Part shown: positions 28,854 to 37,531 of the stretch, piece by piece
Layout of the letters: each line of letters begins with the position of its first letter
How positions within the stretch are numbered: the first letter of the stretch is position 1
Origin: Clostridium ganghwense
GTDB taxonomy: Bacteria > Bacillota > Clostridia > Clostridiales > Clostridiaceae
DNA: 64,000 nucleotides
Assembly (NCBI RefSeq): GCF_026735165.1
Contig: NZ_JAPQES010000001.1
Span: 1,364,001-1,428,000 of the forward strand
Direction of reading: 5' to 3'
Program-made: the position numbers and the translations under genes
The notes under the pieces: model-generated
The model's database searches: none
What the model was told of the DNA's origin: nothing
Seen by the model: the letters and a program-made list of their open reading frames with translations, nothing else

Positions 28854-29972
28854 TTATCTAACTCTTCTAGCTGTAGCGTAATCTGATCTTGAAGATAAAG
28901 AACTTATCTTAACAACATCACCAGTTCTTGGCGCATGAATATAGCAGCCATTTCCTACATACATTCCTACATGGTGTATTCTGCCTTTTCCAAAGAATAC
29001 TAAATCTCCTGGTTGTAAATTACTTCTTGATACATATGTTCCAACTCTTGCTTGATCTCTTGATACTCTTGGCAATCTAACACCAAAATGAGCATAAACA
29101 TATTTTACATAACCTGAACAATCGAAACTATTTGGTCCATTAGCTCCCCAAACATATGGTGTTCCTTGGAATTTCATAGCATATGAAACTACTTCACTTG
29201 ATGATGCTGAAGCAGCATTTTCTCCTCTTGATGGTCTATTATTAGAACTTGAAGATGGATTATTCATCTGTTGTATCATCTTTTTAGTTTGATCTATTAA
29301 TTTTTTATCTTTGTTTAATTTACTTGCATATACTGAACGTTGTGCTTTCGCTTGCTTAACAAGCTTGTCCTGTTCAGCTTTATCCTTCTTTAGCTTGGCC
29401 ATTTTTTCTTGTTGTACTGCATTTAGAGCTACTAATTCCTTCTGCTGTTTAGTTAACTCTTCTTTTTTTATTCTAAGTTCCTCTTGTTTTTCTTTTAATT
29501 CTTTAACCATTTTTCTATCAAGTTCAGATACTTTTTTCACAGCTTGTACTTTTGAGAATAAGTCACTTAAATCCTCTGCACCAAGTAATACATCTATGTA
29601 TCCACCGCCTGCACCTCTCATGTACATAACTCTCATTCTTTCATTATAAAGCTTCTTCTCAGCTTCCATATCTTCTTCAGCTTTTTGTATATCTTTTTCA
29701 GTTAATTCTATTTTTTTCTTAATATCTTCTATTTTTTTCTTAGTACTTTCTATTTCATCCATAGCAGTCTCTATTTGATCATCTAAATGTTCAATAGCTT
29801 GTTCAAGTTTTTCTACCTTTTTTTGGGCACTGTTATAATCAGCTTTATGCTGCTGTAGTTGTTTTTGTTGAGATTTAAGCTTGTCCGATAAAGGTTCTGC
29901 TAATACAGCTGTTGTGCTTACTGAAACTATTAACGCCGCTGTTGTTACTAATGTAGCCAGTCTTTTGTTCAT
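28854..29972 (-). CDS. Secreted NlpC/P60 peptidoglycan endopeptidase with coiled coil (1)
   Basis: 372 residues. Signal peptide about 1-25 (MNKRLATLVTTAALIVSVSTTAVLAEP), a long coiled coil about 28-235 like CwlO/PcsB proteins, a low-complexity linker (SSSSNNRPSRGE), and a C-terminal NlpC/P60 domain. Catalytic Cys285 lies in FDCSGYVKYVY, His334 in HHVGMYVG, and the third residue His346 in YIHAPRTGDVV. It should cleave D-Glu-diamino-acid bonds in cell-wall stems; coiled-coil members are usually activated by FtsEX (not in window). A paralogue follows upstream on the same strand. Confidence 0.93.
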   Translation of the reverse strand: MNKRLATLVTTAALIVSVSTTAVLAEPLSDKLKSQQKQLQQHKADYNSAQKKVEKLEQAIEHLDDQIETAMDEIESTKKKIEDIKKKIELTEKDIQKAEEDMEAEKKLYNERMRVMYMRGAGGGYIDVLLGAEDLSDLFSKVQAVKKVSELDRKMVKELKEKQEELRIKKEELTKQQKELVALNAVQQEKMAKLKKDKAEQDKLVKQAKAQRSVYASKLNKDKKLIDQTKKMIQQMNNPSSSSNNRPSRGENAASASSSEVVSYAMKFQGTPYVWGANGPNSFDCSGYVKYVYAHFGVRLPRVSRDQARVGTYVSRSNLQPGDLVFFGKGRIHHVGMYVGNGCYIHAPRTGDVVKISSLSSRSDYATARRVR

Positions 29973-30296
29973 TCTCCCATCTCCCTATTCCCATTATTAT
30001 ATATGTCAATTCTCTATGTTATAAATTACCAACTCAATTTGTAATAACTTTGTCACACATTTTATATTCTATTATATTATAACATTAAATGTTAAACTTT
30101 TGTAGTAAAAATGCGCCATAATTTTTTCCAATTTTATTCCTTAAAATTATGTTAACCCCTTATAATTTCTGGTATTCTTTAAACAACTCTACCTTTTATA
30201 CCTATATTAAACAACAACTTTAATTTATTTTTATATTATTTATTATAAATAAAAAAAACCGGCTGAAAATAAGCCAGTTTTTTAATCCATAACTAT
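29973..30296. other. Gene-free region between the two NlpC/P60 genes
   Basis: Presumed promoter of the first hydrolase on the right-to-left strand (no convincing -35/-10 pair with 17-base spacing found) and the terminator of the second hydrolase at 30253-30283. No open frame of note. Confidence 0.4.
30253..30283 (-). terminator. Terminator of the second NlpC/P60 gene
   Basis: On the minus strand AAAAAACTGGCT pairs with AGCCGGTTTTTT (one G-U), ending in a T run. Confidence 0.75.
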
Positions 30297-31433
30297 TTAA
30301 TTATTTTTTATATATTTACCAACCCTTCTAGCCGTTGCATAATCCGTCCTAACATCTAAAGAACTTATCTTAACAACATCTCCAGTTCTTGGAGCATGAA
30401 TATAGCAACCGTTCCCTACATATATTCCTACATGATGTATTGTTCCTTCGCCTCCGTCATTCGCAAAAAACACTAGGTCACCAGGTTGTAAATTTTCTTT
30501 CTCTACATATGTTCCTACTGCTGCTTGTGCAGAAGAACATCTTGGTAATTCAATCCCAAAATGTGCATAAACATATTTAACAAAACCTGAACAATCAAAA
30601 CTATCAGGTCCATTAGCAGCCCATACATATGGCGTTCCTAAATAATCACTAGCATATGTAACTATAGCATTTGATGATATAGCCAATAATCCCCTTGAAG
30701 GTTTATCCATAGAAACTTTCTCTCTTATTTCTTCAATTATCTTTTTAGTTTCATTTATTTGCTTCTCATCATCACTTAATATATTTCCGTATAAAATAGT
30801 TTGCTTTTTAGTTTCTTCAATAAGTTTACTTTGTTCTTCTTTATCATTTTTAAGCTTTTCTATTTTTTCTTGCTGCTCCGAATTCAAGGCTACTAATTCA
30901 TTTTTCTTTTTAGTCAACTCTTCTTTTTTTGCTTTAATCCCATCTTGATTATCTTTTAATTCTTTAACTATTTTTTTATCAAGTTCAGTAATTTTTTTTA
31001 TAGTTTGTATTCTTGAAAATAAATCATTTAAATCTTTAGACCCAAATATTATATCTATATATCCACCACCTGTACCATGCATATACATAACTCTCATTCT
31101 TTTATTATAAAGCTTTTTCTCAGCTGCTATATCGTCTTCAGCTTTTTGTATATCTTTTTCAACTAGTTCTATCTTATTCTTAATATCTTCTATTTTCTTA
31201 TTATTTATTTCTATTTCCTGCATCTTAGTTTCTATTTCATTATCTAAATACTCAACAGCTTGTTCAAATTGTTCTGCCTTTTTGTATACATTATTATATT
31301 CTATTCTATGCTGTTGAAGTTGTTTTTGATTAGTCTTATCCTTATCTGATGATGGTTGTGATAAAACAACAGTGGTATTCATGGAAACTAACAATAATAC
31401 TGCTGTTACTAATACAATCAGTCTCTTATTCAT
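30297..31433 (-). CDS. Secreted NlpC/P60 peptidoglycan endopeptidase with coiled coil (2)
   Basis: 378 residues, a diverged paralogue of its neighbour. Signal peptide about 1-26, coiled coil about 30-240, then the NlpC/P60 domain with Cys281 (FDCSGFVKYVY), His334 (IHHVGIYVG) and His346 (YIHAPRTGDVV), all intact. The coiled-coil half is much more diverged than the catalytic half, and the Ser/Asn linker of copy 1 is missing. It has its own leader and terminator. Likely a second cell-separation or growth hydrolase with different timing (inference). Confidence 0.93.
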   Translation of the reverse strand: MNKRLIVLVTAVLLLVSMNTTVVLSQPSSDKDKTNQKQLQQHRIEYNNVYKKAEQFEQAVEYLDNEIETKMQEIEINNKKIEDIKNKIELVEKDIQKAEDDIAAEKKLYNKRMRVMYMHGTGGGYIDIIFGSKDLNDLFSRIQTIKKITELDKKIVKELKDNQDGIKAKKEELTKKKNELVALNSEQQEKIEKLKNDKEEQSKLIEETKKQTILYGNILSDDEKQINETKKIIEEIREKVSMDKPSRGLLAISSNAIVTYASDYLGTPYVWAANGPDSFDCSGFVKYVYAHFGIELPRCSSAQAAVGTYVEKENLQPGDLVFFANDGGEGTIHHVGIYVGNGCYIHAPRTGDVVKISSLDVRTDYATARRVGKYIKNN

Positions 31434-31627
31434 TCTCTACTCCCCACCTATAATTATAATTGTAATATTTTGTAAATATTATATATATAATTATAGGTTA
31501 TTTGTAAATAAATTACAAATGGTATATTATCTTATAATCACTATTTTACATAACGATATTCTTTTAATTATTCTGTTCTCATTAGAAAATACCAAGGAGT
31601 TTATTTTTTTAAATCTATGTCAATTAC

Positions 31628-32470
31628 CTATAATTCTAAAGAGTATTTATATACTTCTGATTTAGGTAGACCTCTGTCTTTAGCAGTTTTTTTAATTGCA
31701 TCTTTTTTAGAAAAACCTTCATTCATATACTTTATTATATGTTGTTCTATAGTTAAATCTTCCCATTCTTTTTCTTCTTCTTTTTTTATTTCTTCTTCAC
31801 TTTTACCTTGTACTACAAGAACATATTCTCCTCTTGGTTTGTTCTCATTATAATATTTAATTGCTTCTTCTAAAGGCAGTCTTATAATTTCTTCATGAAG
31901 TTTAGTAAGCTCTCTACAAATTGCAATTCTTCTATTTCCTAAATTTTCATATAAAAACTCTAAAGTTTTTATAAGTCTATGAGGTGCTTCATAAAAAATT
32001 AAAGTTTCTTGTCTTCCCTTTAATTCCTCTATAATTGGATTTTTATCTTTATTTTCTCTTGGCAGGAATCCTCTAAATAAAAATTTAGTAGTATCCAAAC
32101 CCGAATAAACAAGGGCAGTAGTAACAGCTGTAGCACCAGTTAGCACCTCAAACTCTATATTTTCTTCTATGCATTTTTGTATAATAACACTTCCTGGATC
32201 TGAAATACCCGGAGTTCCTGCATCTGAAACTAATGCAATATTTTTTCCTTCTCTTAATTTATTTATAATATCATCACTCTTTACATTTTCATTAAACTTG
32301 TGATAGCTTATAAGAGGCTTTTTTATATTGAAATGGTTTAAAAGCTTCAAACTCTGTCTTGTATCTTCAGCAGCTATCATATCAGCATTTTCTAATACCT
32401 CAAGGGCTCTTAATGTAATATCTTTCAAATTTCCTATAGGAGTTGGAACCACGTATAACTTACCGCTCAT
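31628..32470 (-). CDS. rsmI: 16S rRNA 2'-O-ribose C1402 methyltransferase
   Basis: 280 residues. LYVVPTPIGNLKDITLRALEVLENADMIAAEDTRQS at the N-terminus and LVSDAGTPGISDPGSVIIQKCIE are diagnostic of this SAM-binding tetrapyrrole-methylase-fold enzyme. It methylates the ribose of C1402 in 16S rRNA, affecting decoding fidelity. Lies 85 bases after trmN6 in the same orientation, the conserved Firmicute order. Ribosome site AAAGGAAAGAAG. Length typical. Confidence 0.96.
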   Translation of the reverse strand: MSGKLYVVPTPIGNLKDITLRALEVLENADMIAAEDTRQSLKLLNHFNIKKPLISYHKFNENVKSDDIINKLREGKNIALVSDAGTPGISDPGSVIIQKCIEENIEFEVLTGATAVTTALVYSGLDTTKFLFRGFLPRENKDKNPIIEELKGRQETLIFYEAPHRLIKTLEFLYENLGNRRIAICRELTKLHEEIIRLPLEEAIKYYNENKPRGEYVLVVQGKSEEEIKKEEEKEWEDLTIEQHIIKYMNEGFSKKDAIKKTAKDRGLPKSEVYKYSLEL

Positions 32471-32555
32471 ATTTCTTCTTTCCTTTCTAATTTAAATTCC
32501 GTATCTAAATTTAACATCCATTCTCAATTATTAACTTTAAGCTTTCAACTAATTT

Positions 32556-33299
32556 TTACTCTCTTCCATAAATCTCATCTATTTGCTTTGAGTATCCACC
32601 CTCGTCATTATACACATAGATAGGAGGCTCCCACTTTAGGAAAGCTCCACCGTCTCTTTGTCCCTCAACTAAAACTATATTAGGCGCTTTCTTAGTATTA
32701 GGATGAATCATCTGTATTCTTTTAGGCTCAATTTTATGCTTTCTCATAAGAGTTATAATATCTGCAAGCCTATCTGGTCTATGTATCATGTACATTCTTT
32801 TATTATCCTTTAGAAGAATTCTGCAGGCAATTATAACATCTTCCAAAGTACAACACACCTCATGTCTTGCTATTGCCAATTTATCATTAGGATTTACAAG
32901 CCCCGAATTACATAGCTTATACGGTGGATTAACCGTAACAACATCAGCCTTTGGTAAACTTTTTAAAAGTTCTAAATTTGTTAAATCTCCATGTATAAAA
33001 TCCATTCTATCTTCTAATCCATTAAACTCTACAGATCTGTTAGCCATCTCTACCATTTCTTCTTGTATTTCAAGTCCAGTTATCTTTGAAGCTCCTGTTT
33101 TACCAGCTATAATAAAAGGAATTATCCCTGTTCCACTGCATAGGTCTATAACCCTAGCCCCTCTTTTAACTTGTGCAAAATTAGCTAGTAAAACTGCATC
33201 TACACCAAATCTAAAACCTTCTTTTTTCTGTATAACATGCAGCCCTTTTAATTGTAAATCATCTAAAGTTTCATCTTCTCTTACTAATTCTCTATTCAT
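32556..33299 (-). CDS. trmN6: tRNA1(Val) (adenine-37-N6)-methyltransferase family protein
   Basis: 247 residues from the ATG at 33299 (preceded by GGTGATAGAT); an earlier ATG at 33326 lacks a ribosome site. GFRFGVDAVLLANF, the SAM loop DLCSGTGIIPF, and the catalytic NPPY (VTVNPPYKL) identify the class I adenine-N6 methyltransferase family (YabB/TrmN6). Normally found between ricT and rsmI in Firmicutes; here ricT is 17.6 kb away. The exact tRNA substrate in clostridia is not established by sequence. Confidence 0.9.
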   Translation of the reverse strand: MNRELVREDETLDDLQLKGLHVIQKKEGFRFGVDAVLLANFAQVKRGARVIDLCSGTGIIPFIIAGKTGASKITGLEIQEEMVEMANRSVEFNGLEDRMDFIHGDLTNLELLKSLPKADVVTVNPPYKLCNSGLVNPNDKLAIARHEVCCTLEDVIIACRILLKDNKRMYMIHRPDRLADIITLMRKHKIEPKRIQMIHPNTKKAPNIVLVEGQRDGGAFLKWEPPIYVYNDEGGYSKQIDEIYGRE

Positions 33300-33327
33300 A
33301 TCTATCACCACTCTATTAAATTTCATT

Positions 33328-33357
33328 CTATTACTTTCTATTACTTTCTATTACTTT
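33328..33357. repeat. Three tandem copies of a 10-bp unit
   Basis: CTATTACTTT repeated three times perfectly, about 30-60 bases upstream of the trmN6 start. Probably slipped-strand expansion in the leader. Confidence 0.85.
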
Positions 33358-33465
33358 TTGACATTATCTATTTAATTATTATATAAACATCATTTCATTA
33401 TACATCAAAGGTAAATTTCAAATCAAACTTATTAAGAACTCTTATATACTCTTTTGTTAAAGAAT

Positions 33466-33524
33466 CAGATAAAGCTATATTTTAGTAAACAAAAACTCCC
33501 GCAGCTACTGGAGCTTAGGAGTTT
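33466..33524 (-). repeat. Dispersed palindromic repeat, copy C (also cytidine deaminase terminator)
   Basis: Contains TATATTTTAG, an AAAAACTCC run and GCAGCTACTGGAGCT, aligning with copies at 37411 and 38701. On the minus strand AAACTCC and GGAGTTT (33493-33499/33518-33524) or the inner palindrome can form the stem, followed by TTTTTG. It lies just after the cytidine deaminase stop. Confidence 0.65.
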
Positions 33525-33538
33525 ATATATCATAAATA

Positions 33539-33946
33539 TTACTCATCATCCCTATATGCTTCATACCAATAATATGGCTGAACTTCTTTTAGTGTTTTAA
33601 AAATTATTTTATCCTCTTTGGAGTATACACCTACTTTTACATCATCACCCCAATAAAATAAACGTTCTTGACAAATTCCACACGGTGTTAATATCTTAAA
33701 TGGTGAGTTTTCATCATCTCTTACAACACATATTGAATGTGTTACTTTTTTCATCAATTTGTGTGCTTCACAAATTGCTCCTGTTTCAATACACAAAGAA
33801 GCCCCTTCATTATGAACTTCTGGAGCAACACTTATTAAAAAATCACCATCTTCAGTATACATTACAGCAGCACCGCCCCAATCAATTGGATACCTTTGTT
33901 TTATAAAATCTACAGCCCTTTTGTATAATTCCTGTTCTATATTCAT
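33539..33946 (-). CDS. Cytidine deaminase-like protein
   Basis: 135 residues. The zinc site is readable as CIETGA (Cys52, Glu54) and PCGICQE (Cys89, Cys92): a three-cysteine form with the catalytic Glu. The family deaminates cytidine/deoxycytidine or, in close relatives, blasticidin-type nucleosides. The C-terminal half ends in an unusual aromatic tail (VQPYYWYEAYRDDE). It is the first gene of the accessory block between trmN6 and ricT. Ribosome site GAGGGGGAATAA. Substrate range uncertain. Confidence 0.85.
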   Translation of the reverse strand: MNIEQELYKRAVDFIKQRYPIDWGGAAVMYTEDGDFLISVAPEVHNEGASLCIETGAICEAHKLMKKVTHSICVVRDDENSPFKILTPCGICQERLFYWGDDVKVGVYSKEDKIIFKTLKEVQPYYWYEAYRDDE

Positions 33947-34079
33947 ATTATTTATTCCCCCTCTTTTGTTTGTATTATTTAATTCATATTTTTTTTGCTA
34001 TTGTGACTTAACTACTTCCTTGATTCTTAATCTTTTACTCCATGATTTAAGAAAAATGTGTATCAATTAAATACTCGTA

Positions 34080-34784
34080 TCATTTGATATTTACTAATAT
34101 ATTTCGTATCTTATCAGTATAAATCTTATCTAAATGTTTGGTACAGTATTCAAAATTATCCATACTTGATACTTTAGAAATACCCATGTTTACATATTGA
34201 CTGTCAAGTTTTTCAATAATGAATCGAGAGTCATCATCATTTTTAGCCCCACCCATTTCAGTTAAATCAATTTTAGTGCCATCATTTAATTGTATAATAT
34301 AATAAAAATCCCCCTTTGAATGTGTATATTGCTTTTTACCATAAACTCCTGTATCAATTTTTACAATATCGTTGTATCCATATTCCTTACCCTGTGGTGA
34401 TAAAAACGTATAGTTTATTATCTTATTATTGGTTATAACAGTAACATTATAGAGTATGGTGTACATCAGTACTATATTAAGTATTACGAAAGTAAAGAGA
34501 AAGGACATTTTATGCCTTTTGATAAAGCTTTTTTTTGAATTAATAACCCATAATATAAAAGTTCTTAAATCCTTGCTAAAAATATAAGCAAATCCAAATA
34601 TAATATACCATTCATAAATAAATACTAATCTTGAAGAAGGTGATTTAAAAATCCACATTATATACTCTTGGGGTAAAAATAACTTCGCTTGAATAACTCC
34701 TATCAATACGAAAGAGCCTACTGATAATATAATTATACCGATTAGTGAAAGTATCAAAATAATAATTGCTTTTAATTTTTTCAA
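34080..34784 (-). CDS. Membrane protein of unknown function
   Basis: 234 residues with a TTG start after AGGAGTTG. Three to four hydrophobic segments in the first 120 residues (about 5-32, 48-70, 92-116), then a hydrophilic domain of ~115 residues (about 120-234), probably outside the membrane. No conserved motif recognised. Single gene with no clear partners, inside the accessory block. Confidence 0.6.
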   Translation of the reverse strand: MKKLKAIIILILSLIGIIILSVGSFVLIGVIQAKLFLPQEYIMWIFKSPSSRLVFIYEWYIIFGFAYIFSKDLRTFILWVINSKKSFIKRHKMSFLFTFVILNIVLMYTILYNVTVITNNKIINYTFLSPQGKEYGYNDIVKIDTGVYGKKQYTHSKGDFYYIIQLNDGTKIDLTEMGGAKNDDDSRFIIEKLDSQYVNMGISKVSSMDNFEYCTKHLDKIYTDKIRNILVNIK

Positions 34785-34889
34785 ATTAACAACTCCTGTA
34801 TTCTTAACTTGCTCATAAATTTATAACGCCTGTCTAATAGTATTTATTATATCCTATAATTCTTCTATAACAGTGTTTTTTCAAAGCTT

Positions 34890-34968
34890 ATTGATGAACA
34901 ATATTCTAGAATCATGTTTTAATACATTTAGCTTGTTACTATACAATATCTTTATATTGTTCATCAAT
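34890..34968. repeat. Perfect 15-bp inverted repeat with 49-base spacer
   Basis: ATTGATGAACAATAT (34890-34904) and ATATTGTTCATCAAT (34954-34968). It lies between the membrane protein gene and the integrase remnant. No T run follows either arm, so it is not an obvious terminator. Confidence 0.7.
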
Positions 34969-35033
34969 TACTTGTACTATTTTACCATAAATCACCTTTT
35001 CAATACTTTATTTTCAAGCAGAGCAGTACTCTA

Positions 35034-35446
35034 TTATAATTCTACAAGACGATAGACTGAATCTATGTCATCCTGTAAAATTCCAAGATATATTTTTGTT
35101 ACGGATTGGTTACTGTGATTATACAGCCCCATAATAACTGGTAGGGATACTCCTTTTTTCCAACTGTGATATCCAAAAGTCTTTCTCAAACTATCGCAGC
35201 CTATATTTTCTTTTATTCTTACTGCCGAACAAGAACTTTTTACAATCTTTAGTGTCATGCCGCGTGATATAGGCTTATTTTGGCCCTCTCTGCTAATCCC
35301 ATGTTAAATTTAATATGTCACTGATCCTTAGTGCTGAGTTTAAAACTAAAACTATTAGCGCATAGTTTCTTATATTATTAGTTCCTAGTAAATATTTTTT
35401 AAATCTTTTATTTTTTCTCTGCTCTTATCGGTTCTACTCTTTCCAT
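35034..35446 (-). pseudogene. Degenerate tyrosine recombinase (integrase) remnant
   Basis: An ATG at 35446 preceded by AGGAGAGA opens MERVEPIRAEKK and then hits a stop. In the next frame the DNA continues KYLLGTNNIRNYALIVLVLNSALRISDILNLTW, then stops again. A third segment (35258-35034) reads LRKTFGYHSWKKGVSLPVIMGLYNHSNQSVTKIYLGI. The first catalytic Arg (ALRISD), the later RxxxH-type box and the C-terminal Tyr (KIYLG) of the XerC/D-like integrase fold are all recognisable, but the gene is broken by at least two frame changes. A relic of an integration event in this block. Confidence 0.8.
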
Positions 35447-35646
35447 TTTTTCTCTCTCCTTATACATCTGTTAATTACTCATATTGATATTATATCAACA
35501 TTATGCGTAACTCAAGTGTTATTGATAACTCTTTATATATAATCCTTTTAACCTTTAACTTTTAATCTTTGAATATTTTTTATTTTCCTGGAAATAATTG
35601 TTAATAGGTTGTATACACTGTTTTTTTAACACTTTAATATACCCCC

Positions 35647-35678
35647 AAAGGCTTATAAGTAAAAACTTATAAGCCTTT
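35647..35678. terminator. Perfect 14-bp hairpin
   Basis: AAAGGCTTATAAGT and ACTTATAAGCCTTT with loop AAAA. Flanked by CCCCC and CCCC rather than T runs, so terminator function is uncertain. Confidence 0.4.
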
Positions 35679-35768
35679 CCCCTTATTAACTTTATTTATC
35701 TCACCCTAATAAAAATAAAAATTTCCCAGCTTCAGCAGCTTAAATGTATAGTTTTACTTTATACAGTT

Positions 35769-35877
35769 ATAAAACATTACATTCAAATACAATAATGAAA
35801 AAAGAGCTACACCTTAGTTTGGTGATAGCCCTTTAATATCAATGCTTTGATTAATTCTTCAGAATGTAATGTTTTAT
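35769..35877. repeat. 109-base structured palindromic element
   Basis: ATAAAACATTACATTC (35769-35784) pairs perfectly with GAATGTAATGTTTTAT (35862-35877). Between them GCTACACC and GGTGATAGC can form an inner hairpin and ATATCAA/TTTGATT another. It could be a small structured RNA, a miniature mobile element, or both. Confidence 0.5.
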
Positions 35878-35995
35878 TCAAAAGTTTACATTCATTTTAT
35901 ACACTATTCTCTGTTATTGTGTAGCAATTTTCTTATATAATATGGATAATTGGAAATTGCTACTTTATAGGAAGTTCAACTCACATTTCTTGTAC

Positions 35996-37252
35996 TCAAA
36001 GCTTATTATTTCTGAACTTTATTTCAATATCGCCCCTCTTCTCTCTCATCAATTTCAAAATTTCATCATTCTTAATTGACCAATTTTCATTAGCTCTATA
36101 GTTTAACCACTCTGGTGTACAACATTTAATACCACGTACTCTTAAATTATAGTCAAAAGGTTCAAATAGCTCATTTTTTCCACTTGAAGGATTGATAACC
36201 CATACCTTTAAATTCTCATTTTTTAACATGGCATTATAAAGTCTTGTATTGATATGTTTATCACAAAAACTATATCCAACAATGGTTACCTCATCTAATG
36301 AACTTAAAATCTGATCCAAAAGTACGAGTTTTTCTTCACCAGGTTTAGGATTTAATGTTTTACTATATTTATAACCACCAGTTTTAATTGAAGTCCTTAA
36401 AAACTGTAACTCTCCATCCATATCACTTACAGCAATTTCACCACCAACTCTCATACTTCTCCCATTCACAAAATACTTCATTTCATGCATTACTTTAGAT
36501 ACTTTATTTAAGTAGTCAATTGGTTTTTCTTTTTTAGTAACATTAATATGAATGACTTCTTTGTCATTGTTATAAGAATATTCATTAAGTGCACCATGCA
36601 ACTTAACAATATTTACCCCCCTACCGTCTAAGATAAAATTCATCTCAGAAATATTTAAATTATCTCTTCTAACAGTACCAAACTCTACATAATTAGAAAA
36701 ATCTAGATTGCTAATCGGAAATTGTACTTCTCCAGTAGAGCCAAAACTTACAGGGATATTGTTGTCCATACACAAAAACTCAATCAGCAAATCGTGGTTC
36801 AATGTCATAACCCATAGCGGATCGTCTCCAACTATACTATTGAAATCTTCGTAAAACTTCTTATTAATTTCATATATTGGATAATTGTGAACATGATACA
36901 TATAAAATAATTCACATAACATATCTCGAAATATCCCGTAAACAAATTGATACGACCTTCTACAACATTGACTTACACTTGAATTAGCCATATCTTGAAG
37001 CTCTTTTAGAAATTCTTCATAGTTTAAGTCTGTGTTCTTCCTATACTTTTGGACTAAATCATACACATCTTCTAAAGCTAATTTATCAATTGGATGATCT
37101 TCTCCATAAGGCTCTGCCATTTTCCATGATTCTATGAATCTAGTTAATCGCTCTTCATTTAAAAAATGAAAGAAATCCTTAGTTAAACCAGTTACTAATG
37201 GCATACCTAAATCAAATGAGAAACCTGCTCCCAATAATAATCCTTTTTTCAC
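35996..37252 (-). CDS. SIR2-like domain protein, candidate anti-phage NADase
   Basis: 418 residues, GTG start after GAAGGCGATTTT. The N-terminus shows LLGAGFSFDLGMP, the NAD-binding GAGxS motif; later TLNHDLLIE, IVKLHGALN (catalytic-type His) and VGYSFCDKHINTRL complete the SIR2-like fold. Residues ~60-130 are an inserted helical region. This non-deacetylase SIR2 group includes effectors that deplete NAD in phage-infected cells. It sits beside an integrase relic and a second unknown gene in an accessory block, typical for defence genes. Defence function is inference. Confidence 0.75.
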   Translation of the reverse strand: MKKGLLLGAGFSFDLGMPLVTGLTKDFFHFLNEERLTRFIESWKMAEPYGEDHPIDKLALEDVYDLVQKYRKNTDLNYEEFLKELQDMANSSVSQCCRRSYQFVYGIFRDMLCELFYMYHVHNYPIYEINKKFYEDFNSIVGDDPLWVMTLNHDLLIEFLCMDNNIPVSFGSTGEVQFPISNLDFSNYVEFGTVRRDNLNISEMNFILDGRGVNIVKLHGALNEYSYNNDKEVIHINVTKKEKPIDYLNKVSKVMHEMKYFVNGRSMRVGGEIAVSDMDGELQFLRTSIKTGGYKYSKTLNPKPGEEKLVLLDQILSSLDEVTIVGYSFCDKHINTRLYNAMLKNENLKVWVINPSSGKNELFEPFDYNLRVRGIKCCTPEWLNYRANENWSIKNDEILKLMREKRGDIEIKFRNNKL

Positions 37253-37410
37253 AAAATCGCCTTCTTATCAAAAAAATTTAGTGAGTTTAATTTACTATAC
37301 TACTTTTATTACCAATTCGAACTTCTAGTTATAGACAATAGTTACACTTAGGAATTTAACTGATACAAGCCCTATTATATCAAAAATTAGATATTCAACT
37401 AAATTTTAAC

Positions 37411-37462
37411 TGCACTAAAGTATATTTTAGTATAATAAAAACTCCAGCAGCTGCTGGAGCTA
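37411..37462 (-). repeat. Dispersed palindromic repeat, copy A (terminator of the 257-aa gene)
   Basis: Starts TGCACTAAAG, then ATTTTAG and ATAATAAAAA, then the perfect palindrome CTCCAGCAGCTGCTGGAG (37442-37459). On the minus strand the stem is followed by TTTTTATTATA. 45 of 52 bases match copy B at 38701. Confidence 0.75.
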
Positions 37463-37531
37463 TATGTAACAAAACAATTTCTTCGTAATTTTTATATAAT
37501 ATGAAATACCTTTACCTTCCGAGATTGAAAC

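Larger units (their letters stand above)
35447..35995. other. 549-base gene-free region rich in palindromes
   Basis: No supported coding frame. Holds a 14-bp hairpin (35647-35678), a 109-base structure closed by a 16-bp stem (35769-35877), a 10-bp inverted repeat GTAGCAATTT/AAATTGCTAC (35921-35963), and a weak relative of the dispersed AGCAGCT repeat near 35722-35745. Lies between the integrase remnant and the SIR2 gene end. Confidence 0.6.

Noticed and set aside
31372-31665. Plus-strand frame upstream of the second NlpC/P60 gene
   Set aside because: Very AT-rich, hydrophobic by composition, no ribosome site, and overlaps leader and signal-peptide DNA of the minus-strand gene.
34873-35055. 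Hydrophobic 60-residue frame on the plus strand
   Set aside because: It runs across the 15-bp inverted repeat, has no ribosome site, and has biased low-complexity composition.
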